A stretch of DNA of 64,000 bases from positions 21,667,870 to 21,731,869 of the forward strand of contig NC_088712.1 of NCBI RefSeq assembly GCF_963576615.1, written 5' to 3'. Made by a program: the position numbers and the translations under genes. The notes beneath the pieces were generated by a model that had not been told where the DNA came from, did not search any database, and was given only the letters and a program-made list of their open reading frames with translations. This DNA is from Watersipora subatra (Eukaryota > Bryozoa > Gymnolaemata > Cheilostomatida > Watersiporidae). How positions within the stretch are numbered: position 1 is the stretch's first letter; each line of letters starts with the position of its first letter. Positions 34,001 to 43,945 of the stretch are shown here, piece after piece.

Positions 34001-37000
34001 AATTAGTAAATGGAGGGCCGAACTACCCTAGGTAAATCAAAGTACCTTAGGACCCTTATATTTTGCTAGTATTTAGTTTCGTGAGTAGCATACAGAGTGA
34101 TATTTCGCTGCAACTTAATTTCGCAGCTCTGATGAGTGCGAAAATATAGTGATGTGAAAATAAATCCAGTAGAACAAACATAATTAAATCCCCAGGTTCA
34201 GTTCACCGATAAGAAAAAAATTTCAATTTGGGACTAGTTTGTAATTGTGAGCCGCAGGTAGAATGGTGTGGGCGAGGTCGATAATGCAATTTGATCACTT
34301 GCTGCCATTTGTTTCTTGAATTATCAAGAACAAAGCTATTTAATTTTGTGTTTTCGCTCGTTCGTTATGATAGTTTAGTTTCGCACATGAAATTTTCGCG
34401 AGAGAATGACTCCGCGAAAACGGGAGAGTTAGATGAGGCGAATACATAGGTGTCCTAGGGTACTCGAGTTCAAATTGGGTGCGGGCAATTGTATTCTTAA
34501 CGCTCTTGATGTGGCTTCAGACAGATGGACGGCTCTTATTATAGTATGGACTAGCTGAATGCCCGGGAATGGGTAATACAATACTTGCCTAATGAATTTG
34601 AGTAACTTACCTGTAAGCTAGTAGTCTAAATCTTTACTAAAACAATAGCTGTGTTTGAAACCAGCTTAATAATCTTTACGCGTAATGATCAACTGCGCTA
34701 GTTAATAATGTAATGATATGATATGATGTAATGATATGTATATATGATGTAATGAATGTCATTGCAATCGTTCATCACTGTGGTCAGTTGAATGATCGTG
34801 ATGTAGTGGTTTAGATTACACGGTCTTCAGACCTGGAGGTTCTGAGATCAAATCCTCTGCAAAGCGGACTTTTTATTGTCAGGTTTTATTCGCTATAACT
34901 GGACACAGGGATGACAGATAAAAAGACCAACAAAAAGACAAACACTGAGATTTATATATAGATTGGCATTGTAGTTATTGTAAAACTTGTCAGCCACGGC
35001 AACTATGAAAGACACATTAGAGATGCAGGGATATATTGGTGTCTATTTGTAGGCTCTGAGAGATACAGGGATCCACCACCTCCGTATGCTTCTCATTATC
35101 TCTAAAATCACATTCATTATGTTCATCCCTGTCTGGCTATTTATAGACCTGAGGAATATTCTCTCTGACGACAATGTGGTAAGTCAATACTTGGGTCTTT
35201 GCTGCTTCTACGGTCTCACTTTGTTATTCTGATCCGTTTTACTATTACTTTTCAATTGCTTCCTCTATCTTTGCTCTTTCTCTATCTATATCTCTTTCTC
35301 TATCTCTTCCTCTATCTATCTATCTTTGCTCTTTATCCTTTCTCATCTCTGTATCATTTAATATCTCTCTCTCTTTTTGTTCTCTTTTTTTAACTCTCTT
35401 TGCCTTCAACTACTATTTCGTCGCTTGCCTTTTTTAGCCTCTTTCTCATCTTGTTAATAGCTTCTTTCACCAAATCTGAACATGCAACTCAATCTCATAT
35501 GTGTATCAAGTTTGGGTGTCACAGTTGAGCAAAGAAATGACAATTCCAAATACCGTAAAACCTTTAATTGAATGCCGCAGCGCTCTATTTTTCAACTCTT
35601 TCTCTATAGCGGGGTTCAAATAGAGGTGGCGTTCAAATAGAGGTGGCGTTCAAATAGAAGTGGCGTTCAAATAGAGGTGGCGTTCAAATAGAGGTGGCGG
35701 TCAAATAAAGGCTGGCATTGTATTTTTCAAATGGCTCTGCAGCATTTTGTGAAGACAATTTTACCTCTTTTATAGGCGAAGCAAATGTCGTCTATATTTT
35801 CACTTTCCTCTGAGCTAAGCGACAGTACCGTTTTTAGATGCATTAATTCTGCTAACCTATCTCCAACTTGTTGACTTCAAAGATCTCGAAATAAATATAC
35901 GTAGGAAAGCTCAAAAATATATCTACCAGTTGATATCTATTGCTAGCAATTAACCTGCGATGATATTATAGTCTGTGCCCTGCTTTACAATTTGTTGGAG
36001 CATTCCATTTTTTTCATATCATCCTAAATTTCTTTGAAAGCATATTTTTATTTTATAACTATATTTAACAATGTTGCATAAATGCTCATTGCGCAAATGC
36101 TCATTGCGCTCATCAATATGCTTGCTACAGTTTGCAGCCAGAACTAGTTTCTTATGTGCAATAGAAGAGGAGTTACAGGTGTCAATTCATTCTACCATCA
36201 GATTACCGCAATGATGCTATCAAATAATATGTTATAAATCTGCATAATTATATAACAATAATCTATTAACTGCTACAAATATTGTGCCCAAATTTTTGTG
36301 AACATGTGGTATAAATGAACCACACTCATATCACATGCAGAAACAAAAATTAACATTTTTAAAACAAAACTATTTGCATCATTTGCTCGGCCAATTGCAT
36401 TCTGATCGTTGCCTTCGATGGAACGAACATCTTCACTTGTTCAATACTTTCCACAATGTCTTCTGATCTCAACTTTTTTTCTGTACTGCTGAACTAGTCG
36501 ATATTAGCGTCAAAACAATTTTTTAGCAGAGCAACATTTACGCATTGCATTTCGCCCAAATACATGTAATAACAAACTTTTAGCCCCATGCCCGTTAACC
36601 ACAACTTTTAGCCTAAAATTAGTCATTCATATACAGTCATAAATATACAATGTAAACCGTTTTTATATACATGTACTTGGAAGTATTAGGACTGTGTTAA
36701 TTAAGCAAAGAACTACTATTAGACCGACACAGTTAATTATTTCTATGTTGTCACTCTCAAAGTTTTAACAAAAACATTGAAAGCTCTGGAATTGGACAAC
36801 AAGAGAATTATTTGTTATTAATGTAAACGATTAATTATTAATACGATATTGTGGACACTTTTCTACTGATCACTTGCTATTATTGGTTCATAAAGATCAA
36901 AGAATGTCAAAGTGGCAGGCAAATGGAGGTTACATTCAATTAAAGGGTGGCGCTTTATTTTTCAACCCTTCTATAGAGATGGAGGTGACTTTCAAATGGG

Positions 37001-40000
37001 GGTGACGTTTAATTAGAGGTTGTACGGTATTTCCTCTGCATTCACCTTCATCATGGGCACTGTTACACCCTGATTATATATACACTGTCATTTTTCTGAC
37101 GCATATCTTGCCCATGTTTGAAGTTTCACATGTTGTACTTTTGGAAGTTAATTCATTTTGCTAACATATTTCATTTAGCTTTTTTTACTTGCACCGGCTT
37201 AACTTTATTTTCTCGGCCAATATGGCATATCAGATTTGTACCACAATTAGAAATGAAATGTTAAACAAAGATTAAATACAAACGTAACCAAATAGGTATG
37301 TGTTTAAAGTTTTTAATAGATTTTGGCAGAAATTATTGATATCTTTTTATCATTTGCGATTGTTTTATGTTCGAGGTGATCTGACTGCCCAAATGTTTCA
37401 AGACTAAAATTGAGAAAACTTGTTCGTACTAAGACCTTCAGAAGAAATATATGTGCCAAAATGATGTCACTAGTTGCTATTCTTGCTATAGTTAATATTG
37501 TTTATTGTGTTTAAGTTGCAGCGTTACACGTCTCTTTTCTGTCGGTTTATTTGCATAATTACACTTTCACTTGATCTGAGCATTTTAACCCTGATCAAGT
37601 TTTGTCGATTTTAATCATGAAACATTCTGGCAGTCAGATCCCCTCAAACATCAACAACAAACGCAAATGATAAAAATGTCGATACTTTCTGATAAAATCT
37701 AAGTATAGCTTTGTGTAAAATAATCTTTAAAGGTTGACCTGCAACAAAATTCACATTACAGTTATTTGATATCAAAAGATTCACTATGTCTTACTCTGTT
37801 GTGTTGTAGGTGCAAAATATGTGGAAATGTGATTACAGGCTCTTAAAAGCTCAAAAATGAACAGCTAATTGCCGCCATAACAAAACCGCCATAGATTAGA
37901 ATCTCTTTTCAAAACGGCTCAAATGTGTCGTAGTTGTGGGAGATGGTTTCTGTTTACACTTTCACGCAACCTCATTCGTCAAAACATTTTCACAAATATA
38001 CTTCATGCATTCAATAAAACTATGTCTATTGTTCTTACGCGTCTATTTTATCGTCATCGTAATGCTGTCACTTTTAGCACTGATATCTTATAACTTATAA
38101 CTTTCTTTAAAGGTTAGCTGTTCGTTTTTAGCTTTTAAGAGCCTGAAATCACATCTCCACATATTTTGCACCTACAACACAACGAAGTAAGACATGGTGA
38201 ATCTTTTGATACCAAATAACTGTAATGTGAATGTGAAATGGCTAAATATATCCTCAAAGCATCTCATTTTTTTCTTTTACTTGTAGATGAAGGGTGATAA
38301 GGTAATTCGATGTATCGTCTTGCTAATTGCCGATGCTTTCGCTAACTTTACCATAAACGTAGTCGCCTTTACCCTCCTATCACTTGTCACGCCCCTCAGC
38401 TATGCAGTGGCCAATGCTACAAAACGTATAGTTATCATCAGCTCTTCGCTCATCCTCCTCCGTAATCCAGTCACCACGGCTAATGTTGGAGGGATGCTAC
38501 TTGCAGTGCTCGGAGTCCTCATGTACAATAAGGTACGTCTCCTCACCCTTCCTTACCGTCGTGTTTATAGCACTATTTGGGACTACATAGTTCTGTTTTT
38601 ACTCATACTGTTTTTGGTGATCAAAAATCTTTTAAAATACTACTAAGTGAACCGGTAAGCATTTTAACTATGCTTCCAGTGTTGATTTGATAGATAGCTC
38701 TATGATTGCCATTTGCTTAAAGGTGACATGAAGTTGAAATGAAACAGTAAAGTAGCGAGCATCTATATTTGATAAGGGCTTTCCGGTGGAACCTGAAGTG
38801 TTTGTCATACTAGTGCTGCGAGACATTTTATATTGAGCCTTTTATTGGCATTTTATTTCACGTGATGTTATCACGTGTCAAAACAATAACCACAATGTTC
38901 CACAATGAGTACGTCATCAAAAGAAAGCGATTTCAAACCATGGCACTTTGGTGATGGCTGTGATTAACTGTTGGTTTTTGAGCTTTTAAGAGCTTGTAAT
39001 CACACTGAGTTGAATACGTCATCAAAATAAGGGATTTCAGTCTACAGCCGCTTTTTTACCTGTTCGTATTTGAGCTTTTAAGAGCTTGTAATCACATTTC
39101 TACATATTTTGAACCTATAACACCGCAGAGTGAGACATGGTGAATCTTTTGATACCAAATAACTGTAAGGTAAGTTTTGTTGCAAGTCAACCTTTAAGTA
39201 ATAAAAATATACCATGCAAAGGTTAAATGTAGTAAGGTCAGTATTGTTTAGGTCAGCGCTAGTAGCCCTGGAGAAATGATTGAGCAGAGCCCGAGCCCTG
39301 ACCTGAGCCTGCTAGGATACAGGCGTTAGATTGGTACCATTCTGCCAGTTATTTTCCCCAAGAAAAATTAGGCCAGCCCTTTTAGTTCTTGTTGGACACC
39401 AGGTGCACCACAAAATTGATTAGCAAGCCATGTTCATCAAACCTGCCGAGTTAGTGCTTGACATGCTCTCCAGCGCCATGCAGGGTCAGATGAAAGATAG
39501 CAGCAAATGTAGCCTACAACTGCCGCCCTGCGGCATGATCCCTGCGGTGAAATTTGTTGCAAGTCAACTTTTAAGAAGCATTGGATAAGAAGAGTTGAAT
39601 TTCGCATTCTCCATGCGTAGGACGCGTTTGAGTTCATGAGTATATGTTATATGATGTAATATGTTTGGTTCCAATTGCGTATCCTTCAGTTTGCCTTATA
39701 GTACACGAAGACACACAGTAACCGATTCAATAAATTGTTTGATTGGTATAATCTTTATACATTTGGCGCTCCTACAACGTAAACACTCTGTTTCAGGAAG
39801 ATTTACGTTACGGGATTTTATGTTATACGGGCAATGAAAAAAAGAAAGAAAAAAAGACTAGGCTAATTTTTTTAATTTCATTACTGCATCGTAATTGTAG
39901 TATTATTGGTTTGTATGGACAACTTTTATCCTCTTTTTATCGCTTTCACTCGGTTCAAGGTCTCGATTGCGGTAATTTTACGATGAGGTAAGGAGAACAC

Positions 40001-41313
40001 AAGCCTTCAATGTCAATTTATCACGACTGTTGTTTTTATTCTAGACAGCAAGGCCTATTTTTTAAAAAGGAAACCAATAAAAATGTTTTATATATCTAAA
40101 ATATAACAAAAATACAGCTTTACAATAAGATCGTTGTGTATCTGTTCATTGGCCTATCTAATAAAAAGGGTAGAGATTATAATACAAGATAGCTTTCGAC
40201 AATACTCCAACTCGTGACACTCAGACTGGTAGACCGACACTGTAACACATACACCGACACTGTAACACATACACCGACACTGTAACACATACACCGACAC
40301 TGTAACACATACACCGACACTGTAACACATACACCGACACTGTAACACATACACCGACACTGTAACACATACACCGACACTGTAACGCATACACCGACAC
40401 TGTAACGCATACACCGACACTGTAACACATACACCGACACTGTAACACATACACCGACACTGTAACACATACACCGACACTGTAACACATACACCGACAC
40501 TGTAACACATACACCGACACTGTAACACATACACCGACACTGTAACGCATACACCGACGCTGTAACACATACACCGACACTGTAACACATACACCGACAC
40601 TGTAACGCATACACCAATACTGTAACGCATACACCGACACTGTAACGCCTACACCGACGCTGTAACACATACACCGAATAATTGAGCAGCTACTTTAGTT
40701 ATTCTCTGCGCTTTATCGACACATTTAGCAATTTCCCACAGTAAAATAGACTGCCCCCAGTATTAGTATATATAATAGAGTACCCTATACATAGTTTTCT
40801 TTTCCAAAAGTGACGAGAGAGGAAGTGATTTTTCTAAGGCAAACCACGAGAATTGTTGAAGAATTGAAGAATTTAACATAGGCTTTACTATTACTACAGC
40901 TTCAGTGTCAAACTATTGCTTGTTGGTACATGTTTATATCCAACACAGCTAACCCTACTGATAGAATAGTAATATGACTCCTGCTGACACATGCTAACAG
41001 GTGTCATTAACCTGCATTGACAACCATTAGTATAAAACCATTTGCAAATAGCGTAGACCATTTTTTGATTAGTCTAGGAATATTTTTTTAATATCTCCCT
41101 TTTTAATTACAGGCTAAATATGATCAGGCAAAATTGAAGAGACAGCAGCTCCTACCGCTGGTGAGGAGTGAGCCTAATATCTTTCATAGGAATCTCCACC
41201 TCTCACCACTTCACAGAACCAACACAGAGTTTGACCTCCAAAACCATGTCAGTCTGCTTCCTACCAGTGATGCATATTTGAATGGTATAGCTCCTGTTGA
41301 TGGCTACAGGTAG
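27668..41313 (+). CDS. SLC35E1: SLC35E1, nucleotide-sugar/triose-phosphate translocator family protein (complete, six exons)
   Basis: This gene encodes a multi-pass membrane transporter of the drug/metabolite-transporter superfamily (TPT/EamA type), expected in Golgi or ER membranes. The substrate of SLC35E1 is not established. Exons: 27668-28007, 31664-31734, 31826-31963, 35053-35178, 38287-38532 and 41113-41313. All splice sites are GT-AG and in phase, giving 373 residues against about 410 in human. Diagnostic stretches are [18 protein letters not shown] and SYAHT (exon 1), VKATMP (exon 2), [13 protein letters not shown] (exon 3), IHHLRMLL (exon 4) and [13 protein letters not shown] with [10 protein letters not shown] (exon 5). 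The C-terminal tail is hydrophilic, as in the family. Membrane segments fill exons 1 to 5. The start ATG at 27668 has a purine-rich context (aaaaagATGa). Confidence 0.96.
28628..28704. mobile_element. 77-bp palindromic mini-element, copy 2 (G-run loop)
   Basis: The element has the same CCAATGATATACAGCC termini and is flanked on both sides by TATCA. The interior holds runs of 14 and 10 G. It sits in SLC35E1 intron 1. Confidence 0.8.
29546..30892. mobile_element. TIR element, TACCGTAAAACCTYTAATTG family, copy 1
   Basis: It begins TACAACGTAACCCTTTAATTG and ends with the inverse CAAATAGAGGTTGTACGG. It is 1.35 kb, in SLC35E1 intron 1. There is no intact ORF. Confidence 0.65.
31664..31734 (+). CDS. 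SLC35E1: SLC35E1 exon 2
   Basis: The acceptor is ccccttgcag and the donor gtaagt. The exon encodes [18 protein letters not shown], the conserved TPT segment after SYAHTV. Confidence 0.95.
31826..31963 (+). CDS. SLC35E1: SLC35E1 exon 3
   Basis: The acceptor is tttgttgcag and the donor gtatga. The 46 codons contain [16 protein letters not shown] and NIFTKK. Confidence 0.95.
32927..33772. mobile_element. TIR element, CAGTAAGGGCTCCTATAACC family
   Basis: The left end is CAGTAAGGGCTCCTATAACC and the right end is GACATAGTATGAGCAACTAC-TG. A tRNA-like module (GGCGATCGATTGGTGCAAG, GAGTTGGAGTATCG) lies near 33265-33330. It is in SLC35E1 intron 3. Confidence 0.65.
34044..34464 (+). mobile_element. MITE, CCTAGGACACTTATATTTCGC family
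   Basis: The termini are ACCTTAGGACCCTTATATTT and the inverted AATACATAGGTGTCCTAGGGT. It is about 420 bp and carries no insertion. Confidence 0.75.
34551..34962 (-). mobile_element. Non-autonomous Helitron, 412 bp, with tRNA-like module
   Basis: The minus strand starts TCTATATATAAATCTCAGTG after an A. It ends with a hairpin around CCCGGGCATT and CTAG before a T. A tRNA-like segment (GATGTAGTGGTTTAGATTAC, then GAGATCAAATCC) is antisense to the element. Confidence 0.8.
35053..35178 (+). CDS. SLC35E1: SLC35E1 exon 4
   Basis: The acceptor is tatttgtag and the donor gtaagt. The 42 codons include [11 protein letters not shown] and a membrane helix. Confidence 0.95.
35255..35400 (+). repeat. Pyrimidine-rich simple repeat
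   Basis: Runs of TCTCTATCTATATC and CTTTCTC on the coding strand of SLC35E1 intron 4. Confidence 0.85.
35551..37029. mobile_element. TIR element, TACCGTAAAACC family, copy 2
   Basis: It begins TACCGTAAAACCTTTAATTG and ends AATTAGAGGTTGTACGGTA. It is 1.48 kb. A 17-bp subterminal repeat (GTTCAAATAGAGGTGGC) occurs about six times at 35606-35705. Confidence 0.75.
37303..37716. mobile_element. Foldback MITE (best copy of the family at 6070)
   Basis: The left arm is TTTAATAGATTTTGGCAGAA and ATCATTTGCGATTGTTTTAT. The right arm is its inverse, ending GATACTTTCTGATAAAATC. Confidence 0.75.
37729..38243. mobile_element. Foldback MITE, AAAGGTTGACCTGCAACA family, full copy
   Basis: The left arm has TTCACATTACAGTTATTTGA and the right arm its inverse, CAAATAACTGTAATGTGAA. 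Both contain the AGCTCTTAAAAGC-type motif. It ends 43 bp before SLC35E1 exon 5. Confidence 0.75.
38287..38532 (+). CDS. SLC35E1: SLC35E1 exon 5
   Basis: The acceptor is acttgtag and the donor gtacgt. The 82 codons cover the most conserved C-terminal half, with [12 protein letters not shown] and [13 protein letters not shown]. Confidence 0.96.
38925..39197 (-). mobile_element. Half foldback MITE, same family
   Basis: GAGCTTTTAAGAGCTTGTAATCACA appears twice. The segment ends TTTTGTTGCAAGTCAACCTTT. Confidence 0.65.
39765..40770. mobile_element. TIR element of the CAGTAAGGGCTCC family carrying a minisatellite
   Basis: It contains GGCGCTCCTACAACGTAAAC and GGGATTTTATGTTATACGGG, as in the copies at 15.7 and 32.9 kb. 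An expanded 20-bp array fills 40237-40676. Confidence 0.55.
40237..40676 (-). repeat. 20-bp minisatellite, about 22 units
   Basis: The unit on the minus strand is TGTGTTACAGTGTCGGTGTA and is highly homogeneous. All three minus frames are open because 20-bp units without stops cycle through them. It is not a gene. Confidence 0.97.
41113..41313 (+). CDS. SLC35E1: SLC35E1 terminal exon 6
   Basis: The acceptor is taattacag. The exon encodes the cytosolic tail from [15 protein letters not shown] to TAG at 41311-41313. Confidence 0.93.
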   Translation, partial: AKYDQAKLKRQQLLPLVRSEPNIFHRNLHLSPLHRTNTEFDLQNHVSLLPTSDAYLNGIAPVDGYR

Positions 41314-41350
41314 CCATACGGCTGCCAACAAGAGTGTATCCCTCTAACCC

Positions 41351-41356
41351 AATAAA
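41351..41356 (+). promoter_or_regulatory. SLC35E1: SLC35E1 polyadenylation signal
   Basis: An AATAAA lies about 40 bases after the stop codon, implying a very short 3' UTR. Confidence 0.65.
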
Positions 41357-43737
41357 TACACTTGTCTTTATATTGTTTTATTTGTTGATTTTATAACTTT
41401 TTCTATAGCCTTTATTTTTCAACCTTTTTTGTTCATGTTTTTATTGAAACTTCATGATCTGATGTATAGCGGCTTCTTAGTGACTTTTCTTGGATGACTA
41501 CAACAAGCATTTGTAAAAACTATACCAGTTATTCAGTTTTGTGAACTGCATGTTAAGACTTTCGTCAGATGTTGACCTATCATCTCAGCCTGGTTTTACT
41601 TCTAAAGAGCCGTCACATGGAACAAACTGCTAATTACAGCAGCAACTCAATAACATTTCATCAGTCCCTCTTTCTATTGATACTTCCCAAAGATAGCCAA
41701 TATTTCTGTCAATTTTTATGACTTGAAAATGGTACTAGATTCTAGTATGGTCGAAATTACCCAAAATATTATTGGAACCTGTATCTGTAACGCTTGTCCT
41801 GTAAAATTGTTCACAGTATTTTGCCAACGAAGTGCATTCTAGATGAAGCAAAACCATTAGAGAAATTTGACACGATGAGGGCTGTGCCATCATCGTTTCC
41901 AGCACTTTTACTAGCAAAACCTGAATGTAGTTATGATGAGATAGGACGACTCCGTATGATGAATTTCTATTGACAATGCTAAAAGCTAGAAATCATATTT
42001 ACTAGTTAGTAAAAACGCATAAAAACTCTAAGATGTTGTCGTACTTGTAAGTATATAAAGTATCTTTCTGCCCTGTTGGTTGCCTTCAAACATAATTTTA
42101 TTAAACGACAAGCAGTGATGATCATCATGATCATAGCTGTGACAACATGAGGGCTGTGCCATCATGTTGTCTTATGCCAATTTTTTAAATAAAAGAAAGT
42201 GTTTAACAGTCCTGTGTAACAAGTCAGGCTGGAAGGCAATAACAATAGAGGCATGTTAGACATAATCACCCCTAGCCTAGTATGTGTTGAAGATAGAATA
42301 TTTTTGTTGTTATTGCTGGTTTCAATATGACAATATTTCAGTGACAATGTGCATTTATAATAATATAGCCTTAGTACTTGTCCTATTATTGATACGACGC
42401 TGTATTACTACCTATTTATTGTACCGTAGCCTGACTAGATGTTTTCATTCATTCACTATTTATTGGGTAATAGTCTAATATACAGTTACATCCATACCTT
42501 TGCAACCATAATATAGCCTCGGTACCATTTCCACAAATCTAATAATCATAACTTGGCAATGATAATTGTCTCATCCTGTTATTAAGACTTGCTATAAGGT
42601 TTCAAGGAGCTTTCAGATTGCTGACACAAATTCTTAAAATGTGTGCATGACATAATTATGACAGAAAATCACAGAAATTGGTACTTGATAAGCATTTGTT
42701 TAGTCCTACTTGTTAAATCTATAAACTTGGAGTTATCTTCTATACGCTGCTTTCATCAATAGGTGATCAAAGTGAAAGACCCACAAATGAATCTGATAAC
42801 AACTTTTCAGCAAACTCAATGCATTTGCTATAAGAAAAACATAAAACAAACATTTGTAAAAGTCCTTGACAATACCTTTTGCATTCGCTTATTCAATGTC
42901 AACGGTCCCTAACCAAATAAATCAATGAAGACAAATGAATGAAGACAAAAACTGCCATACGCACTTCTAAAATTATGACAATTATGCAATTATAAAACAA
43001 GCACCTCATGTGTACCTAATCGTGTATATCTGCGTGTTCTGAATCCGAAAGCACTCAAACGTTTGTTTATTGTAAAGTAATCAGAATCACCAGATCCTGG
43101 TAGAGCAAAGCGATTCGCCATTAGTAGCAAGGACAGTAGCCTCTGTAATGAGCTTTCAGCATCTTTCAGTAGGGCTGTTTGTCAAACAGTACTTGTACAT
43201 GTATGTACACAGCTGTAGCATGGTGTTTCACACCTCTGACTCATGACGCCCCTGTCTTATCAAGAAACCAACATTCCAATGATAGGATGGAAATGCTCAT
43301 CAGTGTGAGGATATAAAGATGTGATTTGGGACAAAACAAGTACAAACACTTGAAAGTATGGATGTTAGGGTGATGGTGGAAAAGTACGATGCTGAAGAAT
43401 GATGATGAGGAACTACACAAGTCAAGTGGTGGTTATCAAATTATCTATTTCGCAAAACAGATAGTATACAGAAAGTAATAAGCTTAGGCCAGTAGTATAT
43501 TTATGAATACTTGCTTGATAAATCACTTGATAGTGCACTAAGGAGACAGCTTACAGTCTTAAATATTATTTATCACTTCTATTAACAGATTTCATCAACG
43601 ATGAAAAAATCACCCAAATATTTATAATGTATCTACGTAGAATTGTTAAACACGGGCAACCAATGTACACGCAGAGTTAAGTAAAACTATATCCTTATAA
43701 AATGTCCCTAGTATGCGGAACACGAGAAATCAGAGCT
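41357..43737. other. Region between the convergent SLC35E1 and OAZ genes
   Basis: Presumably holds the OAZ 3' UTR. Minus-strand AATAAA motifs occur near 43064 and 42411. There is no gene I can support. Confidence 0.4.
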
Positions 43738-43945
43738 CTACTGGATTTGATATGCCAGACAGACAAACTGTTGGGTGTCAGAGGCGATAGGTGTTAGCAG
43801 CTGGTGGTCAGGAGATATGGCTGCGAACCCAAAAAACATGAAGAGGCGCACGATAGCGGAGAGATGAGGTTGATTCTTCTCCAAGCAGACGATCATGTGG
43901 TCGGCTTTGAGGTCAACCTCAACGTATTCCATAAGAGACACAAAA
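43738..43945 (-). CDS. OAZ: OAZ terminal exon
   Basis: The acceptor is cttgttgtag. The exon encodes FVSLMEYVEVDLKADHM and the C-terminal antizyme fold, and stops at TAG 43740-43738. Confidence 0.93.

Noticed and set aside
40154-40674. Three overlapping 150-165 codon open frames on the minus strand
   Set aside because: They follow from a stop-free 20-bp tandem repeat read in all frames; the peptide is a pure repeat of [20 protein letters not shown] type.
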